From: CAZTDU01 sp050248795
GTDB lineage: Bacteria > Pseudomonadota > Gammaproteobacteria > Burkholderiales > SG8-39
Assembly: GCA_050248795.1 (NCBI GenBank)
Contig: JBFWRS010000017.1
Location: 4,010-68,009, forward strand
Length of the DNA stretch: 64,000 nucleotides
Direction of reading: 5' to 3'
Shown: piece by piece, positions 7,570-17,000 of the stretch
Position numbering within the stretch: the first letter of the stretch is position 1
How the letters are laid out: each line of letters starts with the position of its first letter
The notes under the pieces: generated by a model
Database searches by the model: none
Told to the model about the DNA's origin: nothing
The model's input: the letters and a program-made list of their open reading frames with translations, nothing else
Position numbers and translations under genes: made by a program

Positions 7570-9228
7570 TCAGACGCCTTCCAGGCCCTTCAGGCGCTCG
7601 CGCAGCCGGTTGCGCAGGGAAATCGCGGCCAGGTTCAGCACCACGATCACGATCACCAGCAGCAGCGCCGTGGCATAGACCAGCGGCCGGGCGGCCTCGA
7701 CGTTCGGGCTCTGGAAGCCGACGTCGTAGATATGGAAGCCCAGGTGCATGAACTTGCGCTCCAGGTGCAGGTACGGGAAGTATCCGTCCAGTGGCAGGCT
7801 GGGCGCCAGTTTTACCACGCCCACCAGCATCAGCGGCGCCACTTCGCCTGCCGCGCGCGCCACGGCGAGGATCAGGCCGGTCATCATCGCCGGGCTGGCC
7901 ATCGGCAGCACGGTGCGCCACAGCGTCTCGGCCTTGGTGGCCCCGAGCGCCAGGCTGCCTTCGCGGATGCTGCGGGGCACGCGCGACAGGCCCTCCTCGG
8001 TCGCCACGATCACCACCGGCAGCGTCAGGATGGCGAGCGTCAGCGACGCCCACAGGATGCCGGGGCTGCCCAGCGTCGGCGCGGGCAGCGCTTCCGGGAA
8101 GAACAGGTGGTCGATGCTGCCGCCGAGGAAGTAGACGAAGAAGCCGAGGCCGAACACGCCGTAGACGATAGAGGGGACCCCGGCGAGGTTGTTCACCGAG
8201 ATGCGGATCAGGCGTATCAGCTGGCCCTGTTTCGCGTACTCGCGCATGTACACCGCCGCCATCACCCCCAGCGGCGTCACCATAGCCGCCATCAGCAGCA
8301 CCATCATCACGGTGCCGAATATGGCCGGGAAGATGCCGCCCTCGGTGTTCGCCTCGCGCGGGTCGTCGACGATGAAATCCCACAGCTTGCCGAAATAGAA
8401 GCTCACCTTGGCGAACACGCCCATGGCATTGGCCTGGTAGACGTCCGCCACCTTGGCGAGCGGCACCTCGACCGCCTTGCCGTCCATGACTTCGGCGACC
8501 AGCTTGTCGCGGTCCAGGTCCTTGCGCAGTTGCGCGAGGCGCTCCTGCAGCTTCGCGAACTCGGCCTTCCACAGCGCGCGCTCGCGCTCGATGGCGGCGC
8601 GGTCGGCGTCGGTGATCCGGTTGGATAGCTCCAGCTTGCGCTCGCGCAGCCGCAGCTGCTCGATCTTGTAGTTGATGTGACCGATGTCCTTCTTCTCGAT
8701 GCGATGCGCCTCGTTGAACAGGCGCAATGCGCGCTCGAAGCGCTCGACCAGCACGGGCCAGGCCGCCTGCGCGCCCTCGGCCACCACCCTGTCGCCTTCC
8801 TTGACCGCCTTGAGGTGACCGTAGAAGTTGCCCCACTCGCGGCGCTCGATCGTGACGATGTCCTTCGGGAACGTGATGTCGCCCATCAGCGAGCGCGGGT
8901 ACCAGCGGAAATCGAAGCCGTAAACGTCGCGGTTGCCGAGCTTGAGCAGCAGGCGAGTGGTGAACACGTCCGTGCCCTCGATGCGGTATCCGGACTCGAC
9001 CAGGCGCCGCACGGCCACCTCCTGCTCCTCGGCGATTTCGCCGATCAGGCGGATTCGCTTGCCGTCCTTCTCGACGAACTGCATCTCTGCCACCGGCTTG
9101 GGCCAGAAATGCCCGAGGCCGCGGAACGCGGTAAGCCACAACACCGCGAACACCATGACCAGCGACAACGCTACCGCACCTGCAGTCATCCAGATCCACG
9201 GCGCGCCGGACTTGAACCAGTTGTTCAT
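7570..9228 (-). CDS. pstA: Phosphate ABC transporter permease PstA (long form)
   Basis: A 552-residue PstA of the long type. An N-terminal membrane helix (about residues 12-34) is followed by a roughly 230-residue soluble segment with a charged, helical, coiled-coil-like stretch rich in Arg, Lys, Glu and Leu (around IERERALWKAEFAKLQERL). The permease core starts near PAIFGTVMMVLLMA and contains the EAA-type loop (REGSLALGATKAETLWRTVLP reads as this motif in part). Classical PstA is under 300 residues; the extended form is known from Pseudomonas-like bacteria. It pairs with the long PstC upstream, 16 bases away. Confidence 0.93.
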   Translation of the reverse strand: MNNWFKSGAPWIWMTAGAVALSLVMVFAVLWLTAFRGLGHFWPKPVAEMQFVEKDGKRIRLIGEIAEEQEVAVRRLVESGYRIEGTDVFTTRLLLKLGNRDVYGFDFRWYPRSLMGDITFPKDIVTIERREWGNFYGHLKAVKEGDRVVAEGAQAAWPVLVERFERALRLFNEAHRIEKKDIGHINYKIEQLRLRERKLELSNRITDADRAAIERERALWKAEFAKLQERLAQLRKDLDRDKLVAEVMDGKAVEVPLAKVADVYQANAMGVFAKVSFYFGKLWDFIVDDPREANTEGGIFPAIFGTVMMVLLMAAMVTPLGVMAAVYMREYAKQGQLIRLIRISVNNLAGVPSIVYGVFGLGFFVYFLGGSIDHLFFPEALPAPTLGSPGILWASLTLAILTLPVVIVATEEGLSRVPRSIREGSLALGATKAETLWRTVLPMASPAMMTGLILAVARAAGEVAPLMLVGVVKLAPSLPLDGYFPYLHLERKFMHLGFHIYDVGFQSPNVEAARPLVYATALLLVIVIVVLNLAAISLRNRLRERLKGLEGV

Positions 9229-9244
9229 CTGCGTTTCGCCTCCG

Positions 9245-11518
9245 TCAGATCGAGCTGTAGCGCTCGCGCAGGCGCTGGCGCACCAGTTCGGCGAGCGTGT
9301 TCACGACGAAGGTGAAGCCGAACAGCACCAGCGCCGAGAGGAAAAGCACCCGGTAGTGAGTCGAGCCGACCGCGGATTCCGGGATCTCGACGCCGATGTT
9401 CGCCGACAGCGTGCGGAACCCGGTGAAGATGCTGAAATCCATCACCGCGGTGTTGCCGGTGGCCATCAGCACGATCATCGTTTCCCCGACCGCGCGGCCC
9501 ATGCCGATCATGATCGCCGAGAAGATGCCGGGGCTCGCGGTAAGCAGCACCACGAACAGCAGCGTTTGCCAGGGCGTGGCGCCCAGCGCGAGCGAGCCCG
9601 AGGTAAGGTGCCTGGGGACGCTGAAGATCGCGTCTTCCGCGATCGAGAATATCGTCGGTGTCACCGCGAAGCCCATGGCGATGCCCACGACCAGGGAATT
9701 CCTCTGCTCGAATGTGATGCCCATCTCGTTGCTGAGCCAGTGCGGCATGTCGCCGTTGAAGAACCGGCCCTCGACGACGTTGCCAAGGGCGAGCGCGATG
9801 TAGATGGCGAGGATCACCACCGGTATCAGCATCGCCGCCTCCCAGCCCGGTGGAACGCGGTTGGTGAAACCCGCCGGGATCAGGTGCCACGCATACGAGG
9901 CCAGCACGATCATCAATGGCATGACGACGAGGATGAGCAGGGTTCCGGCGAGGTTGTTCTCGACGAACGGCGCCAGCCACAGGCCCGCGAGGAAGCCGAG
10001 GATCACGGTGGGCAAGGCCTCCATGATCTCGATGGACGGCTTGACGACCGTGCGCATGCGGGCCGACATGAAGTAGGCGGCGAAGATCGCGCCGAGCACC
10101 GCGAGCGGTACCGACACCAGCATGGCGTAGAAGGCGGCTTTCAGCGTGCCGAAGGTGAGCGGTGACAGGCTGAGCTTCGCCTCGAAGTCGGAAGTCGCTG
10201 CCGACGACTGCCACAGGTACTCAGGCTTGTTGTAGCCCTCGTACCAGACCTTTTCCCACAGCGCATGCCAGGAGATCTCGGGATGTTCGTTGTCGACGCG
10301 GGCATGGTGGAATGCGCCGCCGGCTTCCTCGATGAGGAGCGCGTTCGCACGGGGAGCGACCGTAGCCGACGCAATGGCCGTCTTTCCGAGCGCTTCGGTG
10401 TGCATCGTCCGCCGCGACGTCGCGTAATAGATGCCGACGTTCCCCTTGTCGTCGCCGGCAAGGAACCCCTTGCGAAAGAACTCCGGCGTAATCAGCGTCA
10501 CGCGGCCCGGGAGCGGGTCGAACGTGCGGATGCGAGTAAGGTTGAGGGTGTTCTGGCCGTCGTTCACCAGGAACCACTGCGCGAGCGAACCCTTCGAACT
10601 GCCGACGATCAGCGAGAACCCGCCGCTCAGGATCTCCAGCGCCGATATCGCGTCGTCCTCCGGCAGTACCTGCACCTTCTGCATGAACTTGGGCTGCGCC
10701 TTGTCTGTGATGTCGTACTGGCTGACGAATCGCGCGTCGTGCGCCACGTAGAGCTCGCGATGCTTGATGTCCACGATCAGCTTCGTGATCGGGCCGGTGA
10801 CCGGGGCGAGTTCCGCGCCTTCGGATTCGAGCGTCACTTCGCCGCTGATCAGGTTCTTCGTTGCGGTAAGCCCGCGCAGGACGAGGCGACCGTCTTCCGT
10901 CAGCGCGACGATCGTGGTGCCGTCCTTCTCGCCGTGCTGGACGCTGACCATCCGCAGTGCGCTGCCCTTGTCGTCGACGACGATCGGATCCTCGCCCACG
11001 GGGAACTCGAGCTTTGGCGTGATCGTGCGCTTGTCCTTGGGGAACGTGACTTCGTAGACCTGCTTGGCGAGCAGCACGCGGCCGTCGGACAGGCCATATG
11101 CCGTGACGTACTCGTGCGGGTCGCCGGCATCGAAGCTGGTGATCTTCGCGCCGGCCGGGACCTTCAGGCGGGTTTCGGCCATTGGGCGCCCATCCCGCAT
11201 GTCGAAGAACATCACCCCGCCTGCGTCCGTGAAGCGCACGCCGACCTCGGCGAGTTCCTCGGCTGAAAGATGCACGGTCTTCTCGTCCTTGGGGCCCGGG
11301 CGCGGGTACTGCGTGGCGCCGTGCATGCCCGCCGGCACGAACAGCGGCACCACCACGCTCGCAAGGTAGAAGAAGATCGTGCTGATGGCGACGATGACGC
11401 TGATGCCGCCGATGGTCATCATCTGGCGGAACAGCATGTCCTTGGTCAGCCGCCTGGATAGGTGGCGCTCCGCGTGCAGGTCGAAACCGGAGGGAGATGT
11501 GGAGAGGGGCGTGCTCAT
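9245..11518 (-). CDS. pstC: Phosphate ABC transporter permease PstC (long form with periplasmic domain)
   Basis: A 757-residue PstC. After a cytoplasmic tail there is one membrane helix (near IGGISVIVAISTIFFYLASVVVPLF), then about 400 residues predicted to be periplasmic that read like repeated beta-propeller blades (for example LADGRV-, GSSKGSLAQWF- and GDDKGNVGIYY-type strands), then the permease core starting around LKAAFYAMLVSVPLAVLGAIFAAYF with the coupling loop LTSGSLALGATPWQTLLF. Classical PstC has about 320 residues. The large domain may help dock PstS or sense phosphate; this is inference. A hairpin and an 85-base gap separate it from the upstream lipoprotein gene. Confidence 0.93.
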   Translation of the reverse strand: MSTPLSTSPSGFDLHAERHLSRRLTKDMLFRQMMTIGGISVIVAISTIFFYLASVVVPLFVPAGMHGATQYPRPGPKDEKTVHLSAEELAEVGVRFTDAGGVMFFDMRDGRPMAETRLKVPAGAKITSFDAGDPHEYVTAYGLSDGRVLLAKQVYEVTFPKDKRTITPKLEFPVGEDPIVVDDKGSALRMVSVQHGEKDGTTIVALTEDGRLVLRGLTATKNLISGEVTLESEGAELAPVTGPITKLIVDIKHRELYVAHDARFVSQYDITDKAQPKFMQKVQVLPEDDAISALEILSGGFSLIVGSSKGSLAQWFLVNDGQNTLNLTRIRTFDPLPGRVTLITPEFFRKGFLAGDDKGNVGIYYATSRRTMHTEALGKTAIASATVAPRANALLIEEAGGAFHHARVDNEHPEISWHALWEKVWYEGYNKPEYLWQSSAATSDFEAKLSLSPLTFGTLKAAFYAMLVSVPLAVLGAIFAAYFMSARMRTVVKPSIEIMEALPTVILGFLAGLWLAPFVENNLAGTLLILVVMPLMIVLASYAWHLIPAGFTNRVPPGWEAAMLIPVVILAIYIALALGNVVEGRFFNGDMPHWLSNEMGITFEQRNSLVVGIAMGFAVTPTIFSIAEDAIFSVPRHLTSGSLALGATPWQTLLFVVLLTASPGIFSAIMIGMGRAVGETMIVLMATGNTAVMDFSIFTGFRTLSANIGVEIPESAVGSTHYRVLFLSALVLFGFTFVVNTLAELVRQRLRERYSSI

Positions 11519-11552
11519 GGCGCGTGCCGGCAGTTGGAGGGGCGGCGAAGAA

Positions 11553-11576
11553 GGGGCCGAGGATTTCCCCGGCCCC
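11553..11576 (-). terminator. Intra-operon hairpin between repeat lipoprotein and pstC
   Basis: A 7-bp GC stem (GGGGCCG / CGGCCCC) with a 10-base loop, followed on the minus strand by CTTCTTCG. It lies in the 85-base gap and could act as a partial terminator that lowers pstCAB expression relative to pstS, a known pattern for binding-protein operons. Confidence 0.5.
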
Positions 11577-11603
11577 TATGTTGGTCGAAGCCGCGGGATT
11601 TGG

Positions 11604-12191
11604 CTACTTCATGCCGCGCAGGTTCTTGAACTTCTCAATCAGCTTGACCGGCTTGCCCGCCTTGGCGGTCTTCTTGTTGAGGGCATAGACGACGGTCTCG
11701 CCCTTCGGGCCGGTGCCGACTTCGGTGAAGGTGAGGATCACCTCGCCGTGATCCATGTAGTCCTTGAAGTCCTTCCATTCGCCGAACACGTGGTAACGGC
11801 CGTTCTTTACCACCTCGCCGTAGAAGTCGACGCCGCCCGTCACCTTGCCGTCGAAGAAGAGCTCTCCCATGCTGGGCTGCTTCCTCTTCACGTCGTCACG
11901 GGTGATGCCGAAGACCACAGTCTTGCCGCCGGGGCCGGCGCCGATGCGCGCGCGCGTCAGCGCTACCTCGCCGTGCGCCATGTACGACAGGTATGTCTTC
12001 ACGTCGCCAAAGGCCCACAGGCGGCCGTCTTTCGGGTAGACGACGAAGTAATGCGGTGCAGTTGAACCCTGGGCCTGCGTGGCGTGCGCCGACGCACTGC
12101 CGGAGCCGGTGTCGGTGGCGCAGCCCGCGATGCCGGCCGCCAGGCCCGCCGCGAGGGCGAGTCGGGTGATGCTGTTCAGTTGGATCTTCAT
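11604..12191 (-). CDS. Lipoprotein with two tandem repeats, in pst operon
   Basis: A 195-residue protein that I cannot assign to a named family. A lipoprotein signal ends at Cys24 (lipobox IAGC). Two copies of a roughly 53-residue repeat follow, at about residues 47-100 and 123-174. Each copy has the pattern KxGRxxxFGxxKxxxxYMxHGEVxLT, then GxGPxGxTVVxxxxxxxx. The repeats share about 45 percent of positions by eye. The ATG at 12191 has AAGGAG in front of it; the longer reading from 12215 does not. It sits between pstS and pstC, with a strong hairpin on each side, and its position implies Pho control and an envelope role in phosphate uptake. Confidence 0.8.
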   Translation of the reverse strand: MKIQLNSITRLALAAGLAAGIAGCATDTGSGSASAHATQAQGSTAPHYFVVYPKDGRLWAFGDVKTYLSYMAHGEVALTRARIGAGPGGKTVVFGITRDDVKRKQPSMGELFFDGKVTGGVDFYGEVVKNGRYHVFGEWKDFKDYMDHGEVILTFTEVGTGPKGETVVYALNKKTAKAGKPVKLIEKFKNLRGMK

Positions 12192-12220
12192 GTGCCTGGT
12201 TCTCCTTGAGTGCACGTGGA

Positions 12221-12249
12221 TGCGGGGCGCGCTGCTGCCGCGCCCCGCA
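12221..12249 (-). terminator. Hairpin directly after pstS
   Basis: Perfect 11-bp inverted repeat (TGCGGGGCGCG / CGCGCCCCGCA) with a 7-base loop, starting 6 bases past the pstS stop on the minus strand. There is no U tract, so it more likely protects the 3' end of an abundant pstS message than stops transcription fully. Confidence 0.55.
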
Positions 12250-12255
12250 GCCTGG

Positions 12256-13239
12256 CTACTTGCTCATCGCCGTGACCGCGTCGGCCGCCAGCTTGGCAGG
12301 CAGGGGCACGAAGCCGTCGCGCACCACCACCGTCTGGCCTTCCTTGGACAGCACCATCTTGAAGAACTCGCGCTCGAGCGGTGCCAGCGGCTGGTTGGGG
12401 CGCTTGTTCACATACACGTACAGCACGCGCGCCAGCGGGTACTTGCCGCTGATGGCGTTCGCGGCGTCGGGCTCGACGAACGCGGTGCTGTCCTTCGGGC
12501 CGAGCGGCAGGGCGCGCACGCCGGAGGTCTTGTAACCGATGCCCGAGTAGCCGATCGCGTTCAGTCCCGAGGTCACGCTTTGCACTACCGAGGCAGAGCC
12601 CGGCTGTTCCTGCACCGTCTTGCGGAAATCGCCGCGGCACAGCGCGCGCGACTTGAAGTATCCGTATGTGCCGGAAACGGAATTGCGGCCGTAGATCGAG
12701 ATCGCGCGGGTAGCCCAATCGCCGGTCAGCCCGAGTTCGCCCCAGCGATTCACTTCCGCCTTGCCGCCGCAACGGCGCGTGGCAGAGAACACGGCATCCA
12801 CCTGCTGGATGGAAAGCCCCTTGATGGGGTTGTCCTTGTTCACGTACACCGCCAGTGCGTCGATCGCCACCGGCACCGCCATCGGCTTGTAGCCGTGGCG
12901 CTTCTCGAACGCCTCGATCTCCTTCGCATTCATGGCGCGGCTCATCGGCCCGAAGTTCGACGCGCCTTCAATCAGCGCCGGTGGCGCGGTGGACGAGCCG
13001 GCACCCTGGATCTGGATGTTGACGTTGGGGTAGAAGCGCTTGTACTCCTCGGCCCAGAGCGTCATGAGGTTGTTCAGCGTGTCGGACCCGACGCTGGTGA
13101 AGTTGCCGGAGACGCCGCTGGCCTTCTGGTAAGAGGGCAGGCCCGGGTCTACCTGCACGGCCTGCGCGAGCACTGCCTGGGACGCGAGCGTGGACGCTGC
13201 GACGAATCCCAGCATGGAAACGATTCGATTGAGACGCAT
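12256..13239 (-). CDS. pstS: Periplasmic phosphate-binding protein PstS
   Basis: A 327-residue substrate-binding protein with a Sec signal peptide cleaved near residue 25 (AVLA-QA). The phosphate-binding segments are visible: GSDTLNNL near the N-terminus, GAGSSTAPPALIEGASNFGPMSR, and RNSVSGTYGYFK. It delivers phosphate to the PstCAB transporter. It is the first gene of the minus-strand pst cluster and is expressed from a promoter with a strong Pho box 88-105 bases upstream of its start. The protein has two Cys residues (RRCGG and ALCRGD), which could form a disulfide in the periplasm. Confidence 0.96.
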   Translation of the reverse strand: MRLNRIVSMLGFVAASTLASQAVLAQAVQVDPGLPSYQKASGVSGNFTSVGSDTLNNLMTLWAEEYKRFYPNVNIQIQGAGSSTAPPALIEGASNFGPMSRAMNAKEIEAFEKRHGYKPMAVPVAIDALAVYVNKDNPIKGLSIQQVDAVFSATRRCGGKAEVNRWGELGLTGDWATRAISIYGRNSVSGTYGYFKSRALCRGDFRKTVQEQPGSASVVQSVTSGLNAIGYSGIGYKTSGVRALPLGPKDSTAFVEPDAANAISGKYPLARVLYVYVNKRPNQPLAPLEREFFKMVLSKEGQTVVVRDGFVPLPAKLAADAVTAMSK

Positions 13240-13310
13240 GTTGGATATAGCTCCTTTGGATACAACGAGATAGTGTTTACAGCCGCGCTTGGGGCTCGCT
13301 GTGGACAGGG

Positions 13311-13344
13311 ATTATTTCAGCGCCGTGTTACAGATTCGTGACGC
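13311..13344 (-). promoter_or_regulatory. pstS promoter: Pho box plus -10
   Basis: Read on the minus strand, bases 13344-13327 give GCGTCAC-GAAT-CTGTAAC, two 7-base half-sites with a 4-base spacer, close to the PhoB consensus CTGTCAT-AWAW-CTGTCAY. Ten bases further on is AATAAT (13316-13311), a good -10 at the spacing normal for PhoB-activated promoters that lack a -35. Transcription would start near 13303, leaving a leader of about 64 bases. Confidence 0.75.
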
Positions 13345-13371
13345 TCCGGGGGCAAGGACGCGACGCTCAGG

Positions 13372-13404
13372 CTGTAACATCACGGTCACATTGAGTGCTT
13401 AGAT
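13372..13404 (+). promoter_or_regulatory. phoU-phoB-phoR promoter: Pho box plus weak -10
   Basis: Bases 13372-13389 read CTGTAAC-ATCA-CGGTCAC, again two 7-base half-sites with a 4-base spacer matching the PhoB box. A weaker -10, TTAGAT, lies at 13399-13404. It points toward phoU, so the regulator operon appears to be autoregulated by PhoB separately from pstS. Confidence 0.65.
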
Positions 13405-13490
13405 TCCGTGGACTCGGCTCCGCTGGCGCCAACGCGCGGCGGGAGCAGCGAACCCACACATGAAGGGCCGCACGGTCCGGGACGGAGAGC

Positions 13491-14201
13491 ATGAGCGCAG
13501 GCGAACACACCTCCAAGCAGTACGAGGCAGAACTCGACGCCATCTGCACGCGGGTCTTGCAGATGGGCGGGCTGGTCGAAGCGCAGATCCGCGCAGCGAT
13601 CGACGGATTTTCCAGCGGCGATTCGCAGCTGCTTGCGCGCGTGGTGGAGGACGACCATCGCGTCAACAGCTACGAAGTCTCCATCGACGAGGCCTGCGCG
13701 CACCTGATCGCGCGGCGCCAGCCGGCCGCGAGCGACTTGCGCCTGATCATGGCGATCAGCAAGACGGTGACCGATCTCGAACGCATAGGCGACGAGGCGG
13801 AGAAGGTGGCGCGCATGTCCACGCTGATACACGAGCGCGGCATGCAGCCTGCGCATCGCTTCCCCGGCATCCGTCACGCCGCCACCGCGGCGATCGGCAT
13901 GCTGCGCATGGCGCTGGACGCGTTCGCACGGCGCGACGCGAATACGGCGGCAGAAGTGCTGACGCACGACGACGCCATCGACAACGAGTTCCGTTCGATC
14001 CTGCGCCAGCTGATCACCTTCGTCATGGAGGACCCGCGCATCATCTCCACCGCGCTCGAGATCGTCTGGATCGCGAAGGCCGTCGAGCGCATCGGCGATC
14101 ATGCGAAGAACATGGCAGAGCAGGTGATCTACATCGTCAAGGGAACCGATGTCCGCCATACTGCAGTCGAAGACGTCAAGCGGGAAATCGGCGCGGTCTG
14201 A
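13491..14201 (+). CDS. phoU: Phosphate-specific transport regulator PhoU
   Basis: A 236-residue all-helical protein with two PhoU repeats; EDDHRVNSYE and the DLERIGDEAEKVA and VERIGDHAKNMAEQV segments are the metal-binding E/DxxxD-type motifs of the family. It links the PstSCAB transporter to the PhoR kinase and holds the regulon off when phosphate is plentiful. ATG at 13491 follows a GGAG site. Here it heads an operon with phoB and phoR rather than ending the pst operon as in enteric bacteria. The phoB start lies just past its stop. Confidence 0.95.
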   Translation: MSAGEHTSKQYEAELDAICTRVLQMGGLVEAQIRAAIDGFSSGDSQLLARVVEDDHRVNSYEVSIDEACAHLIARRQPAASDLRLIMAISKTVTDLERIGDEAEKVARMSTLIHERGMQPAHRFPGIRHAATAAIGMLRMALDAFARRDANTAAEVLTHDDAIDNEFRSILRQLITFVMEDPRIISTALEIVWIAKAVERIGDHAKNMAEQVIYIVKGTDVRHTAVEDVKREIGAV

Positions 14202-14202
14202 C

Positions 14203-14895
<693 letters not shown>

Positions 14896-14900
14896 GCGCC

Positions 14901-16217
14901 ATGCGCCTGCGCGCCGGCAGGTTCCTTCCGGGACTGCTGCTGGCCGTGCTGGTCGCCGTACCCGCCGGCATGGTATTCGGCGCCGTGGCGGGCTGGGCGA
15001 CTCTGGCGCTAGGGTTCGGCGTGCTGCTGTGGCGCAACTACGCCAACCTGCTGGAGCTGCTCGACTGGGCGGCGCAGCCTCGGCTCAGCGACCCGCCGCA
15101 GGGCGAGGGGGTCTGGGCGGAAGTGTTCGATCACCTGCACCGGCACCGCCGCGCCAACCTGCGCCGCCGCCGCGAGCTCGCGACGCTGATGGTGCGCACG
15201 CGGCGCGCGGTCGAGGCGCTGCCCTACGGCGTTGCGCTGCTGGACGGCGACAACCGGCTGGAATGGTGCAACGAAGTCGCGCAGGAACACCTCGGCATCG
15301 ACGCCGAACGCGACCGCGGCCAGCCGGTGCAGAATTTCGTGCGCCAGCCGGAGTTCTTCGAATACCTCGCGTCCGACGACCTTGCCGCAGGCGTGGTGCT
15401 GCGCACCGGCCCGCCCGGCGGGCGCAGCCTGTCAGTGCAGATCGTCGCGGTCGATGACGCGGCGCGCCTGCTGCTGTCGAACGACGTCACCGGCGCGGAG
15501 CGGCTCGAATCGATGCGGCGCGATTTCGTCGCCAACGTCTCGCACGAGCTGCGCACCCCGCTCACGGTGCTCGCAGGCTTTCTCGAAACCATCCGCGACC
15601 TCGACCTGGACGCCCAGCGCGTGCACGACTACGTCTGCCTGATGGCGCCGCAGGCCGAGCGCATGAAGCGCATCATCGACGACCTGCTGACGCTGTCTTC
15701 GCTGGAGCACGCGCCGGCGCCGGCGCCCGAGCGCGTGCGCGTGCGGCTGCTGCTGGACCGCGTGATGGCCGAGGCGCGCATGCTGAGCGCGGGCCGGCAC
15801 CAGCTGTCGCTGCAGGTGCAGGGCGAGCACGACGTCGCCGGCGCCGACAGCGAAATCGCCAGTGCGTTCACCAACCTGGTCACCAACGCCATCCGCTACA
15901 CGCCCGCGGGCGGCGAGATCCGGCTGGCATGGAAGTCCTCGGCCGAGGGCGCGGAGTTCTCCGTGACCGACACCGGCATCGGCGTGCCGCCGGAGCACGT
16001 ATCGCGGCTGACCGAGCGCTTCTACCGCGTCGACCGCAGCCGCTCGCGCGAAACCGGGGGCACCGGGCTGGGACTCTCGATCGTCAAGCACGCGCTGGCA
16101 CGCCACAACGGCGTGCTGGAAATCGACAGCGAACCCGGCAAGGGCAGCTGCTTCACCGCGCGCTTCCCGGCCACCCGCCTGCTGGCCCGAGAAACCCCGC
16201 AGAAGGTGTCCGGCTGA
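14901..16217 (+). CDS. phoR: Phosphate regulon sensor kinase PhoR
   Basis: A 438-residue sensor kinase. Two N-terminal membrane segments with almost no periplasmic loop (about residues 10-45) are followed by a charged linker, a PAS domain (near YGVALLDGDNRLEWCN), the HisKA domain with His215 in NVSHELRTPL, and the ATPase domain with NLVTNAIRYT, DTGIGVPPEH and GGTGLGLSIVKH. The lack of a periplasmic domain is usual for PhoR, which senses phosphate through PstSCAB-PhoU. It begins 5 bases after phoB and ends 3 bases from the convergent dehydrogenase gene, with no terminator visible between them. Confidence 0.95.
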   Translation: MRLRAGRFLPGLLLAVLVAVPAGMVFGAVAGWATLALGFGVLLWRNYANLLELLDWAAQPRLSDPPQGEGVWAEVFDHLHRHRRANLRRRRELATLMVRTRRAVEALPYGVALLDGDNRLEWCNEVAQEHLGIDAERDRGQPVQNFVRQPEFFEYLASDDLAAGVVLRTGPPGGRSLSVQIVAVDDAARLLLSNDVTGAERLESMRRDFVANVSHELRTPLTVLAGFLETIRDLDLDAQRVHDYVCLMAPQAERMKRIIDDLLTLSSLEHAPAPAPERVRVRLLLDRVMAEARMLSAGRHQLSLQVQGEHDVAGADSEIASAFTNLVTNAIRYTPAGGEIRLAWKSSAEGAEFSVTDTGIGVPPEHVSRLTERFYRVDRSRSRETGGTGLGLSIVKHALARHNGVLEIDSEPGKGSCFTARFPATRLLARETPQKVSG

Positions 16218-16220
16218 TGC

Positions 16221-17000
16221 TCAGAAGGTACCCGGATACAGGCCGCCGTCCACGAGCAGGTTCTGCCCGGTGACGTAGCCGGCGCGGGCGCTGCACAGGA
16301 ACGCGCAGTAGTCGCCGAACTCCTCGATGGTGCCGTGCCTGCCGGCGGGGATCGCCGCGATGTTGGCGGCGCGCGCGTCGTCGAAGCTCTTGTTGCCGCT
16401 CTTCGCCTGGAACTCGATGTTGCTCTTCAGGCGGTCGGTCCACATGCGCCCGGGCAGCAGGCCGTTGATGGTGACGTTGTGCATCGCGATCTTGCGCGCG
16501 ATGCCGGCGACGAAGCCGGTGAGGCCGGTGCGCGCACCGTTCGAGAGGCCCAGTTCCGCGATCGGCATTTTCACCGCGCTCGAGGTGATGTTGACGACGC
16601 GGCCGAACTTTCGCGCGATCATGCCGTCCACCGTGGCGCGGATCAGCTCGATCGGCGTCAGCATGTTGGCGTCCAGCGCCTTGATCCACTCGTCGCGGCC
16701 CCATTGGCGGAAGTCCCCGGGCGGCGGGCCGCCCGCGTTGTTGACCAGGATGTCCACCTGCGGGCAGGCGGCGAGCGCCTGCGCGCGGCCTTCCGGCGTG
16801 GTGATGTCGCCCATCACCGTTACGACCTTCGCGCCGGTCTCCTTGCGGATCTCCTCGGCGGTCGCTTCCAGCGCATCCTTGCCGCGCGCCGTGATGACGA
16901 GGTTCACGCCCTCGCGCGCCAGCGACACCGCGCAGCCCTTGCCCAGCCCCTTCGATCCCGCGCAAACCAGCGCGTGCTTCCCCCTGATTCCCATGTCCAT
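16221..17000 (-). CDS. SDR-family oxidoreductase
   Basis: A 259-residue classical-type short-chain dehydrogenase. The cofactor motif CAGSKGLGKG is near the N-terminus and NNAGGPPPG is the usual NNAG strand. The active-site region reads TSSAVKMPIAELGLSNGARTG, so the usual YxxxK tetrad motif is replaced by an NGARTG-type sequence; this is seen in an SDR subgroup annotated as 3-oxoacyl reductase-like with uncertain activity. AGGAGG precedes tandem ATG codons at 17003 and 17000, with the second at the better spacing. It overlaps the stop of the permease gene, so the two are translationally coupled. Substrate unknown. Confidence 0.85.
   Translation of the reverse strand: MDMGIRGKHALVCAGSKGLGKGCAVSLAREGVNLVITARGKDALEATAEEIRKETGAKVVTVMGDITTPEGRAQALAACPQVDILVNNAGGPPPGDFRQWGRDEWIKALDANMLTPIELIRATVDGMIARKFGRVVNITSSAVKMPIAELGLSNGARTGLTGFVAGIARKIAMHNVTINGLLPGRMWTDRLKSNIEFQAKSGNKSFDDARAANIAAIPAGRHGTIEEFGDYCAFLCSARAGYVTGQNLLVDGGLYPGTF

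Noticed and set aside
5490..7751. Long plus-strand open frame (753 codons) over gabD and pstB
   Set aside because: It is a GC-rich shadow frame: rich in Arg/Ala/Gly/His/Val with no domain motifs, while the minus strand codes clear GabD and PstB.
13261..13310. Third Pho box in CTGTAAACACT or CTGTGGACAGG
   Set aside because: Only one half-site fits the consensus and the spacing is wrong.
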